A stretch of DNA of 7,429 bases from Candidatus Falkowbacteria bacterium CG1_02_41_21 (lineage in GTDB: Bacteria > Patescibacteriota > Patescibacteriia > Patescibacteriales > UBA12465): NCBI GenBank assembly GCA_001871235.1, contig MNUV01000041.1:1-7429 (forward strand). Reading direction: 5' to 3'. The notes below the pieces were generated by a model. It was given only the letters and a program-made list of their open reading frames with translations, was not told the DNA's origin and made no database searches. A program made the translations under genes and the position numbers. How positions within the stretch are numbered: position 1 is the stretch's first letter; each line of letters starts with the position of its first letter. Below are positions 1 through 5,970 of the stretch, one piece after another.

Positions 1-62
1 GATTTTTGCTTATTTATATAAATCTCTTAATCTTTTTAACATAAACCCATCCCTCATACCCT

Positions 63-90
63 AAAAATGCCTTAATTGGGGCATTTTTTT
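63..90. terminator. Rho-independent terminator, probably bidirectional
   Basis: A perfect 9-bp stem (AAAAATGCC at 63-71, GGCATTTTT at 80-88) encloses an 8-nt loop and runs into a T tract ending at 90. Read on the other strand, the stem also ends in a T run, so it could serve genes on both sides. It sits just before the promoter at 93-121 and insulates the following genes from whatever lies upstream of the window. Positions 1-62 contain no coding frame that I can support. Confidence 0.8.
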
Positions 91-92
91 GT

Positions 93-121
93 TTGACTTT
101 TGGACTATAAAATCGTAAAAT
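93..121 (+). promoter_or_regulatory. Sigma70-type promoter for the 168-5779 gene run
   Basis: TTGACT at 93-98 (five of six consensus bases) is separated by exactly 17 bp from TAAAAT at 116-121 (five of six). The predicted transcript start is near 128, giving a leader of about 40 nt before the ATG at 168. The promoter begins right after a terminator, as expected at an operon boundary. A second -10-like TATAAT lies at 145-150 but has only a poor -35 partner. Confidence 0.65.
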
Positions 122-167
122 TAGAACATATAAATAAAAGAAAGTATAATAAATTAATTATAAAATT

Positions 168-350
168 ATGGGTCTCCAAAGTTTAATTAAATGCCCTAAA
201 TGTGATTCTCAAAAAATAAAATGTCTATCACCTTTTTGTGCTCGCCGAAAAGGGGAGGGGCAACCATACCCTCGCGGTAAAGATAATGATCTTTATTCTT
301 ACGATTGTTTGGATTGCGGCCATAGTTGGAAGGCGCAATCTAGTCTATAA
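168..350 (+). CDS. Small zinc-ribbon protein, 60 aa
   Basis: This short protein has six cysteines: a CPKC knuckle at residues 9-12, single cysteines at 19 and 24, and a CLDCGHSW knuckle at 47-54. Paired CxxC knuckles with a GHSW-type ending are typical of zinc ribbons, seen in small nucleic-acid-binding proteins and at the N-terminus of some transposases. A basic stretch (ARRKGEG, residues 25-31) lies between the knuckles. No catalytic domain is present. It is the first gene after the promoter and ends 28 bp before the 640-aa membrane protein, so the two are probably co-transcribed. The ATG is the first in frame and has no Shine-Dalgarno, as for every gene here. That it binds zinc is a fair inference; its role, possibly nucleic-acid or protein binding, is unknown. 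An alternative is a remnant of a transposase zinc ribbon. Confidence 0.7.
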   Translation: MGLQSLIKCPKCDSQKIKCLSPFCARRKGEGQPYPRGKDNDLYSYDCLDCGHSWKAQSSL

Positions 351-378
351 CAACTTCTTATTATCATAAAAAACCAAT

Positions 379-2301
379 ATGAAATTATCCGATTTGCTCG
401 CCAAACTAGGCATTCTTCGCAAAGGCACCGTCACCTGGAAGGGAAAGGCGATGAACCGCAAAATGCCTTTCATTGATGAAAGTGTCATGAACGAGAAAAA
501 AGATTTCACTACCGCTAAGGACATGCGTCCCGGCGGTAAAATGGCTCTTATTCTCCCCTGGATATTCGGTGTCGCCATTCTCTTGTTCGGGCTTCTGCTC
601 ATGCCTTCCTTCCTAGTTTCCGGAATTATTCTGGCTGTCTTAGGTTTGCTCCTCTTGCCTCCGATCAGGTCATTTTTCTCCAAGAAGTTCCATTTTAAAT
701 TATCTCGGAAAGTATTGTTAATAATTTTCGTCATCGGCATCATCTTGGTTTTTGTATTTGCCGGCAGCCGGAAGGATAAGAATATTAGCGTGGCTGTCCC
801 TGTTCGCGCTGGCCAAGCGACGGAAGAGGGAATGAAGAACTTGACTATAGCTTTGGATACTTTGGCGGCCAGGTATAAAGACGCGGTTGATTATCAAAAT
901 ACCGCCGCCAACATCCCCTATGGCTCTCTCGGCGCCACCGACGCTCGGCTAATAGCGGCCGGCTCTATAAATTTATGGGACTTAGTGGAACAATCGGCTA
1001 ATGATTTGGATAAGCTGACATTTCCTCTAGCTAGGAATGGAGAGAATACCTTTTTTCTCATTGCCCCCGCTTTCGCTCTTGAGGCGAGCGATGTGGAAGA
1101 ACCTTTAGTGCCGGGAGAAACCGGCCGGGAATTGACCGCCGAAGAGAAGGCCGCTTTGGAAAAGAGCCAAGCCGAGTCCAAAGAATTCAACCGCCAAGAG
1201 TTAATCAAGAAAAAATGGAAACAGGCCGACTTAGCCAGAATGGCCTATCCGGATAAAAATTGGCTGACCATTGTGCAAGCGGCGTTCAAAGAAGACGCTC
1301 AAAGCGCTAAAAAGCGATTGGATGAAAGAAACGCCCAGCTCCAAATTGAATTCAAGAATGAAGATGACTATAATAAACGCTGGGTGCAGGGATTGACCGT
1401 AGCCCAGACGTCAGGGAAAGTGGTCTTATTCGTAGCTGCCATGCCTGAGGTTGCGGCGGCTCAAGGAGCCATAGCCGCCGGTGAAACTTTGTTAGCCGGG
1501 GTAGACGTCGCTTTTTCCGTCGGTGATTCGGTAAACATCATGATGCATGATGGCGAGGAAGCACTGGTCTATACCCAGGCTAAAGATGCCGTGGCGCCAC
1601 TCCTGATGGCCAGTAGCATAAAATCAGTTTTGCAGAATCCGGCCAATTGGGAAAAGGAAACCATCTTGTCGCTCTATGACGTCGGCGCTCTGGCGTATGA
1701 CCAGGCTGGTGGTTTTTCCGTCCTCAATGTTGGTAAAAATCCCCGGGTAGAATACTATGATCAATCTTTGCAGGAGACCTTTGGTCCCGACGGCAGCGGT
1801 AATGAGTCTCTGCCCTCCTATCTCAAATACCCGACCAAGGAACAGAAAAGAATAAAAATGGAGGCCGCCGCTAACCAATTGGTGGAACGGCTAAAAGATC
1901 CTGAATACCGGAACGCTTTGATAAAAATGGAAGCCGATCGTCTGAAACTCCTGGAAGAACAAAAAGCCGCGGCTGCGGAACAAGCGCGTAAAGACGCGGA
2001 AATAAAGAAAATTATGGATCGGAAAGAACTAGAACGCGCCCAAGCCACGAAACAAAAGGCTGCCCAAGACGCCTTGAAGAAATTGGAAAGCACCATACCC
2101 GCCAGCGACGCCATTTCTCCTAAACTAGAAACTCCCGCTCCCACTCCACCTCCAGCGCCTGAACCTCAAACAGTGCCGGCCAATACCACTGTCAGTTCCT
2201 GCGGTCTTTGCGCCCAGAGTGGTTTGGATTGCGCCTGCGGCCGTGAAGCCTGCCGCTGTTGCACCCCGGGGGATTCTAATTGTAATGCCTATGATTTATA
2301 G
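379..2301 (+). CDS. Unrecognised 640-aa membrane protein with coiled coil and eight-cysteine tail
   Basis: I do not recognise a family. Visible order: a short basic N-terminus (1-50); two closely spaced hydrophobic segments (about 55-76 and 78-96) and a third (about 111-129), followed by a basic GSRKDK stop; a large soluble region from 135; a Gly/Ala-rich hydrophobic stretch at about 345-385 that could pack in a core or touch the membrane; a charged helical, probably coiled-coil segment rich in K, E, A and Q (about 485-570); a Pro-rich linker (581-600); and a tail with eight cysteines at 608, 611, 618, 620, 625, 627, 628 and 635. If the N-terminus is cytoplasmic, three helices place the large domain and tail outside, though topology cannot be settled by eye. 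The cysteines could form disulfides, bind metal or be modified. It sits between a zinc-ribbon gene and amrS (24-bp gap), consistent with one operon. GC is high here (37 of 60 bases in 1081-1140). The reading frame is very likely real; function unknown. Confidence 0.85.
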   Translation: MKLSDLLAKLGILRKGTVTWKGKAMNRKMPFIDESVMNEKKDFTTAKDMRPGGKMALILPWIFGVAILLFGLLLMPSFLVSGIILAVLGLLLLPPIRSFFSKKFHFKLSRKVLLIIFVIGIILVFVFAGSRKDKNISVAVPVRAGQATEEGMKNLTIALDTLAARYKDAVDYQNTAANIPYGSLGATDARLIAAGSINLWDLVEQSANDLDKLTFPLARNGENTFFLIAPAFALEASDVEEPLVPGETGRELTAEEKAALEKSQAESKEFNRQELIKKKWKQADLARMAYPDKNWLTIVQAAFKEDAQSAKKRLDERNAQLQIEFKNEDDYNKRWVQGLTVAQTSGKVVLFVAAMPEVAAAQGAIAAGETLLAGVDVAFSVGDSVNIMMHDGEEALVYTQAKDAVAPLLMASSIKSVLQNPANWEKETILSLYDVGALAYDQAGGFSVLNVGKNPRVEYYDQSLQETFGPDGSGNESLPSYLKYPTKEQKRIKMEAAANQLVERLKDPEYRNALIKMEADRLKLLEEQKAAAAEQARKDAEIKKIMDRKELERAQATKQKAAQDALKKLESTIPASDAISPKLETPAPTPPPAPEPQTVPANTTVSSCGLCAQSGLDCACGREACRCCTPGDSNCNAYDL

Positions 2302-2325
2302 TAGAACTCTAGGTCTAAAAGTTAT

Positions 2326-3354
2326 ATGAAAGAAGCGATTAATTACCGAAATATCGGCGATAGGGTTGAGTGCCGGACGTGCCATCATTTTTGCCGAATT
2401 CCCGTCGGTTCGACCGGTCTTTGCGGCTGGCGCCAGAATATCGGCGGCAAGCTTTATCTGCTTTCTTATGGCCGGGCCGCGGCCGCTCAGATTGATCCGA
2501 TTGAGAAAAAACCTTTGTTTCATTTTTTGCCCGGCTCATCAACCTACTCTTTCGGTACTTTGGGTTGTAATTTTCGTTGCGCCAACTGCCAGAATTATGA
2601 TCTTTCGCAATCCAGGCCATCAGGAAAAACGGAAGATTCTGATAAAATTTCTTGGGGAATTGACTTGACTCCGGCCGAGATTGTGGCCAATGCTTTAAAG
2701 GCCAAGTGTCTGAGTATCGCCTATACCTATAATGAACCGACGGTATTTTTAGAATATGCTTTGGATACGATGAAATTGGCTAAAGCTCAGGGGCTGAAGA
2801 ATGTTTGGGTTTCCAACGGTTTTATGTCGCCGGAAACTCTCACTCTCATTTTACCTTATTTGGACGCGATTAATATTGACATCAAATCTTTTGATGATGA
2901 ATTCTATCAAACTTATTGCGGCGCCCGTTTAAAACCGATTTTGGAAAACTGCCGTCATTTGGTTAAAGCGAAAATCTGGTTGGAAATTACCACTTTAATC
3001 ATTCCCACTTTAAGCGACCAAGAAGAGCTGTTAAGCCAAATAGCCCGATTTATTAAACAAGAACTGGGCGAGTTTGTTCCTTGGCATATCTCGGCATTTT
3101 CCGGAGAGATTTCCTGGAAATTAAAACATCTGCCGGAAACGCCAGTGGCCGCGGTCAAGCGAGCTTATGCCATCGGCCGAGAAGAAGGGCTTAAATATAT
3201 TTATACCGGAAATATTTGGGAAGATGGAGCGGCCAATACTTTTTGTCCGGCTTGTAGCCGAATTGCGATCAAAAGAGACGGTTATGATATAAAACGTTTG
3301 GATCGAAACGGTTGTTGCCGTAATTGCGGGGAAAAAATAGAAGGACTTTTTTAG
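2326..3354 (+). CDS. amrS: AmmeMemoRadiSam system radical SAM enzyme
   Basis: This is the radical SAM member of the three-part AmmeMemoRadiSam system. The iron-sulfur motif CxxxCxxC is clear at C81, C85 and C88 (CNFRCANCQN). Around it lie the family's typical PIEKKPLFHFLPG (58-70), YTYNEPT (133-139) and VSNG (162-165) stretches. An N-terminal cysteine group (C16, C19, C23, C33) and a C-terminal one (C307, C310, C330, C331, C334) look like extra metal sites, the latter zinc-ribbon-like. At 342 aa it is the usual full length and no key residue is missing. By family it should cleave S-adenosylmethionine at a 4Fe-4S cluster to start radical chemistry in the cytoplasm. The substrate is not, to my knowledge, established. 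The next gene, 29 bp on, encodes its two usual partners fused together. The start at 2326 fits homologues, which begin shortly before the first cysteine group; no Shine-Dalgarno is present. Confidence 0.95.
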   Translation: MKEAINYRNIGDRVECRTCHHFCRIPVGSTGLCGWRQNIGGKLYLLSYGRAAAAQIDPIEKKPLFHFLPGSSTYSFGTLGCNFRCANCQNYDLSQSRPSGKTEDSDKISWGIDLTPAEIVANALKAKCLSIAYTYNEPTVFLEYALDTMKLAKAQGLKNVWVSNGFMSPETLTLILPYLDAINIDIKSFDDEFYQTYCGARLKPILENCRHLVKAKIWLEITTLIIPTLSDQEELLSQIARFIKQELGEFVPWHISAFSGEISWKLKHLPETPVAAVKRAYAIGREEGLKYIYTGNIWEDGAANTFCPACSRIAIKRDGYDIKRLDRNGCCRNCGEKIEGLF

Positions 3355-3367
3355 ATTATAATCTAAA
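3350..3367. repeat. 18-bp perfect palindrome at the amrS stop codon
   Basis: TTTAGATTATAATCTAAA reads the same on both strands. It overlaps the amrS stop codon (TAG, 3352-3354) and fills most of the gap before the Memo-AMMECR1 gene. As RNA it would form a 7-bp, mostly A-U stem with a TATA loop, too weak to be a convincing terminator. As DNA it contains a TATAAT box (3357-3362) about 20 bp before the next ATG, though no -35 partner is evident. An operator, a weak internal promoter and chance in AT-rich DNA are all possible. Confidence 0.6.
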
Positions 3368-3383
3368 GTTTAACTTATAAAAT

Positions 3384-4781
3384 ATGCTGGGCATTAATTC
3401 CAAATCAACCATCCGGCCGGCGGCTGTGGCCGGCCAATTCTATCCGGCTAGTCGCGGAGAATTAGAACGGGTTGTAGCCGTCAATTTAGAGGCGACGCCG
3501 ACAACGACGAACGGAACGATTAAAATGATTATCGTCCCGCATGCCGGTTATGAATACAGCGCCGGCGTGGCGGCCTTGGCTTATAAAGCGCTGGCCGGGC
3601 AAAAGATTAAGCGAGTTTATCTCCTCGGCAATTCGCATCATGATTATTTTTCCGGACTGGCCATCGACAATCATGATTTTTGGGAAACGCCTTTGGGCCG
3701 CGTGCCGGTGGACACAGAGAAAGTTAAAGAATTAATAACCGCTGCGCCGCTGATTAAAATTAATAATGTTCCCCACGGACCGGAACATGACCTGGAAGTC
3801 CAATTGCCGTTTTTACAGACTGTTTTAGGCTCTTCTTTTAAAATTGTCCCACTGTTATTCGGTAATGCCAATGATAATGATTATGAGGCTGTCGCGAAAA
3901 TTTTAACCGCTAATTTCGCAGATGATGATTTAATCGTGATCAGTTCTGATCTGTCGCATTATCCTTCCTCCGAAGTGGCTGATAAAATTGACCATCAGAC
4001 TTTAGAGTTGATTGCTAATAAGGATTTAATTGGTTTAAGCGGGTGGGCGAAAGACGCTTTAAGTATTCAAAATAATGAGCAAACGATTTTATGCGGTCTG
4101 GAAGCGGTAAAAACAGCTATGATTCTGGCTGAACGGCTTAATCTAGAGCCACAGGTTTTGGGATATAAAAATAGCGGCGACATCCTCGGCGGTGACAAAC
4201 AGCGGGTGGTTGGTTATGGTGCCATTATTTTTAGTTCCTCGGATTTAAATTCTCTTGAGCAAAAAATTCTTCGGAACATAGCCCAAACTAGCGTGGAAAA
4301 TTATGTTAAAAGTAAGAAAATTTTAGAATTTGAAATTAAAGGCGAGCGATTAAAAACAATTCAAGGAGCTTTTGTGACTTTAAAGAAAAATGGGGAGCTG
4401 CGAGGCTGTATCGGTCAGATTACAGCGGATGGCCCTTTGTGGCGGGTGGTGCGCGATATGGCTATCGCCGCGGCCACGGAAGATAATCGTTTCTATCCGG
4501 TGACCGGGGATGAATTGTCCCAATTGGATTATGAAATCAGCATTTTGTCCGTCCCGCAGTTAGTTAGTAATTGGCGTCAGGTTAGATTGGGCCAAGACGG
4601 CGTGATTGTCAGAAAGGGCCTGCGAAGCGGGGTTTTCTTACCGCAAGTAGCCATAGAGAGCGGTTGGACCAAAGAGAAATTTTTAAGCGAGCTCTGCTCA
4701 CAAAAAGCGGGATTAGCGTCAGATTGCTATCAAAACGATCCTGAAGTGGAATTAAGCGTCTTTCAAGCTCAGGTTTTTTAG
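3384..4781 (+). CDS. amrB: AmmeMemoRadiSam proteins B and A fused: Memo-AMMECR1
   Basis: A 465-aa fusion of the two remaining AmmeMemoRadiSam components. Residues about 9-283 are a Memo domain, opening with RPAAVAGQFYP (11-21). It keeps the expected pocket residues: H53 in VPHAGYEYS, H85/H86 in GNSHH, H135 in EHDLEVQLPF, D189 and H192 in SSDLSH, and C237-G238. In human MEMO1 the matching histidines and cysteine bind metal. Residues about 288-465 are an AMMECR1 domain with its hallmark LRGCIG (339-344) and NRFYPVT (368-374). Memo-AMMECR1 fusions are known in bacteria. Both halves look intact and the joining linker (about 284-292) is short. With amrS 29 bp upstream it completes the system, so the three activities probably act together in the cytoplasm. 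The reaction is not established as far as I know. A GC-only 7-bp hairpin (3415-3435) lies just inside the start. I give the Memo symbol; the C-terminal half corresponds to amrA. Confidence 0.95.
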   Translation: MLGINSKSTIRPAAVAGQFYPASRGELERVVAVNLEATPTTTNGTIKMIIVPHAGYEYSAGVAALAYKALAGQKIKRVYLLGNSHHDYFSGLAIDNHDFWETPLGRVPVDTEKVKELITAAPLIKINNVPHGPEHDLEVQLPFLQTVLGSSFKIVPLLFGNANDNDYEAVAKILTANFADDDLIVISSDLSHYPSSEVADKIDHQTLELIANKDLIGLSGWAKDALSIQNNEQTILCGLEAVKTAMILAERLNLEPQVLGYKNSGDILGGDKQRVVGYGAIIFSSSDLNSLEQKILRNIAQTSVENYVKSKKILEFEIKGERLKTIQGAFVTLKKNGELRGCIGQITADGPLWRVVRDMAIAAATEDNRFYPVTGDELSQLDYEISILSVPQLVSNWRQVRLGQDGVIVRKGLRSGVFLPQVAIESGWTKEKFLSELCSQKAGLASDCYQNDPEVELSVFQAQVF

Positions 4782-4808
4782 GTATAAATTAGTTTTCCGC
4801 CTGCCGGT

Positions 4809-4821
4809 TATGAGTCTCATA
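4809..4821. repeat. 13-nt dyad in the spacer before the 304-aa gene
   Basis: TATGAG-T-CTCATA is a perfect 6-bp inverted repeat around one central base, in the 83-bp gap between the Memo-AMMECR1 gene and the next membrane-protein gene. This is the longest gap inside the run 168-5779. The size suits a dimeric repressor site, but no convincing promoter is visible beside it and no terminator is present in the gap. Chance remains possible. Confidence 0.4.
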
Positions 4822-4864
4822 GAGAGCGGGTCTAATAAAAAAAGGGTTATTTTTAAGTTAATAT

Positions 4865-5779
4865 ATGGAAACAAGTAATTTGGGAAACCCGACCGGTGTT
4901 TCCGAAAATAATAATTTTGCTCTGACTTCATTGGAAATTGTGTTTAACCGAATTTTTGCGGCCTTTTTGGTTTTAACTACTGTCCCATTTTTAAAAAATA
5001 TTTTAGCTATTCCGACAATCATTCTTTTTGTGATATTTAGTATCTTCCTTTGTTTTCGTCGAAAATACCGTTTGTTTGCCAACATTATTTTTTTCATTTT
5101 TGCCCTCGGCGTTTATTTTGTCACTTTGCCTGTCGGCTGGGGCCTTTATCATAGCTTGAAAGAAATTCGGTTTGGCAATTTTAATTTTTATACGTTAACG
5201 GCAATTTTTAGTATCGCTCCGCTTATTTTTGTTACTTCGGCCGTCAGAAATGTTTTAGGTAACATCCTGGCTTACTTCAAAATCAGTCCGGTCTGGCGCA
5301 ATGTCAGTTTTATCATTTCTTTGGTCATTATTTTGCTAACGCTCTTGGCTTATCCATTTTTTGATAGCGTCAGGGTGCGCGCCCGGGCCATGGAAGATGA
5401 TAGCGGCGATAATAAGTTGTCTTTTATTTTAACCAAGCAAGAACTTAAGCACGATGGCGGCAGTACTTCATATTCGCGCGATTATACTGCGCGTTTTGAC
5501 CCAATTAACAATAAATATATTTACCGTTTATATCTTGAGGATCCGCTGGCCGAATCTATCATGTTTGTAGCGGTTAAAACCGATGGTGAAAAAATTAATT
5601 TTACAACTGACAGCCGGGTGGCATGTTTGAATTGTCAAAAGGACATGAGCAATCCTTATGGCTTAGTTTTTCCGGCCGATAAAGATATTGATTTTATCAT
5701 TACCAGCGATCAATTGATTAAAGCCATAAGTTTTACTGAGTCGGGCGATAAGATGGCCGATTTCTTTTTTTGGAAGTAA
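4865..5779 (+). CDS. Unrecognised 304-aa membrane protein, five predicted helices
   Basis: I do not recognise a family. After a short polar N-terminus (1-22) come hydrophobic segments at about 27-43, 45-63, 69-92, 108-126 and 146-166. The rest (167-304) is a polar, probably beta-rich domain with a CLNC pair at 254-257. It begins with a basic-then-acidic juncture (SVRVRARAMEDDSGD, 168-182). Five helices with basic residues between the second and third (RRKYR, 65-69) would place the C-terminal domain outside if the N-terminus is inside; this is a rough estimate. The gap from the previous gene is 83 bp without a terminator, and a terminator follows at 5821-5855, so it is probably the last gene of the operon. 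The ATG has no Shine-Dalgarno. Base composition is lower in GC than in the upstream genes. Function unknown; an envelope or sensor-like role is only a guess. Confidence 0.8.
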   Translation: METSNLGNPTGVSENNNFALTSLEIVFNRIFAAFLVLTTVPFLKNILAIPTIILFVIFSIFLCFRRKYRLFANIIFFIFALGVYFVTLPVGWGLYHSLKEIRFGNFNFYTLTAIFSIAPLIFVTSAVRNVLGNILAYFKISPVWRNVSFIISLVIILLTLLAYPFFDSVRVRARAMEDDSGDNKLSFILTKQELKHDGGSTSYSRDYTARFDPINNKYIYRLYLEDPLAESIMFVAVKTDGEKINFTTDSRVACLNCQKDMSNPYGLVFPADKDIDFIITSDQLIKAISFTESGDKMADFFFWK

Positions 5780-5796
5780 ATTTAAGACGGTCTAAA

Positions 5797-5808
5797 AGTA
5801 TTTTATAT
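5797..5808 (+). repeat. 12-bp direct repeat, copy 1 (AGTATTTTATAT)
   Basis: AGTATTTTATAT occurs exactly here and again at 5926-5937, 129 bp apart in the same intergenic spacer. The shorter core AGTATTTT also occurs inverted at 5879-5886. This copy lies between the stop of the 304-aa gene and the terminator. The spacer is very AT-rich, which weakens the case, but the copies surround the promoter region of the RhuM-Fic gene and could be protein-binding sites. Confidence 0.45.
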
Positions 5809-5820
5809 CAAAGAAAATGA

Positions 5821-5855
5821 AAAAGCCGTAACTTTTAAGGTTGCGGTTATTTTTT
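5821..5855 (+). terminator. Rho-independent terminator after the 304-aa gene
   Basis: GCCGTAAC (5825-5832) pairs with GTTGCGGT (5840-5847) over 8 bp, including two G-U pairs, around a 7-nt loop. An A run precedes the stem and a T-rich tract (5847-5855) follows it. Located 42 bp after the stop codon at 5779, it is the natural end of the long upstream operon and separates it from the RhuM-Fic gene. Confidence 0.75.
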
Positions 5856-5910
5856 ATATAATTTATTCGCTAATTTTGAAAATACTAAGGTAAAAATTGA
5901 GATTTTTGCT

Positions 5911-5948
5911 GGATAAGATTTTATCAGTATTTTATATAAAATTTATCC
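5911..5948. promoter_or_regulatory. Operator-like imperfect dyad upstream of the RhuM-Fic promoter
   Basis: GGATAAGATTTTAT (5911-5924) and ATAAAATTTATCC (5936-5948) form a 13-bp inverted repeat with one unpaired G (5917). Inside it, ATTTTAT repeats directly at 5918 and 5929, 11 bp or one helical turn apart, and appears inverted at 5936. A 14-bp palindrome ATTTTATATAAAAT spans 5929-5942. The whole structure covers the place where a -35 box would lie for the -10 at 5958-5963, a usual position for a repressor site. The bound protein is not known; the HTH-bearing RhuM-Fic product is an obvious candidate. All units are AT-rich, so some symmetry could be chance. Confidence 0.5.
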
Positions 5949-5954
5949 CTATTA

Positions 5955-5963
5955 TGTTATAAT
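5955..5963 (+). promoter_or_regulatory. Extended -10 promoter giving a near-leaderless RhuM-Fic transcript
   Basis: TGTTATAAT is a perfect extended -10 (TG, one base, TATAAT). The hexamer ends at 5963 and the ATG begins at 5971, so transcription would start at about 5969-5971, at or within two bases of the start codon. The -35 region (about 5935-5940) is poor, as is tolerated with an extended -10, and is occupied by the dyad at 5911-5948. No Shine-Dalgarno could fit in such a leader. Confidence 0.6.
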
Positions 5964-5970
5964 ATTCAAT

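Noticed and set aside
345..2144. Minus-strand open frames at 345-743, 918-1208, 1624-1878 and 1818-2144
   Set aside because: They lie antisense to the 640-aa gene, have low-complexity Ser/Arg/Phe-rich products and show no family likeness or start context; they are shadows of the coding strand.
2296..3871. Minus-strand and alternate plus-strand frames overlapping amrS and the Memo-AMMECR1 gene
   Set aside because: Both genes are firmly identified by conserved motifs over their full length, so the overlapping short frames are not credible.
4858..5097. Minus-strand 79-aa frame antisense to the 304-aa gene
   Set aside because: A lysine-rich product arising from the AT-rich, Phe-rich coding strand; no independent support.
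5780..5970. CRISPR-like or tandem repeat array in the AT-rich spacer
   Set aside because: The repeated words are short (8-12 bp), irregularly spaced and in mixed orientation; there are no repeat-spacer units.
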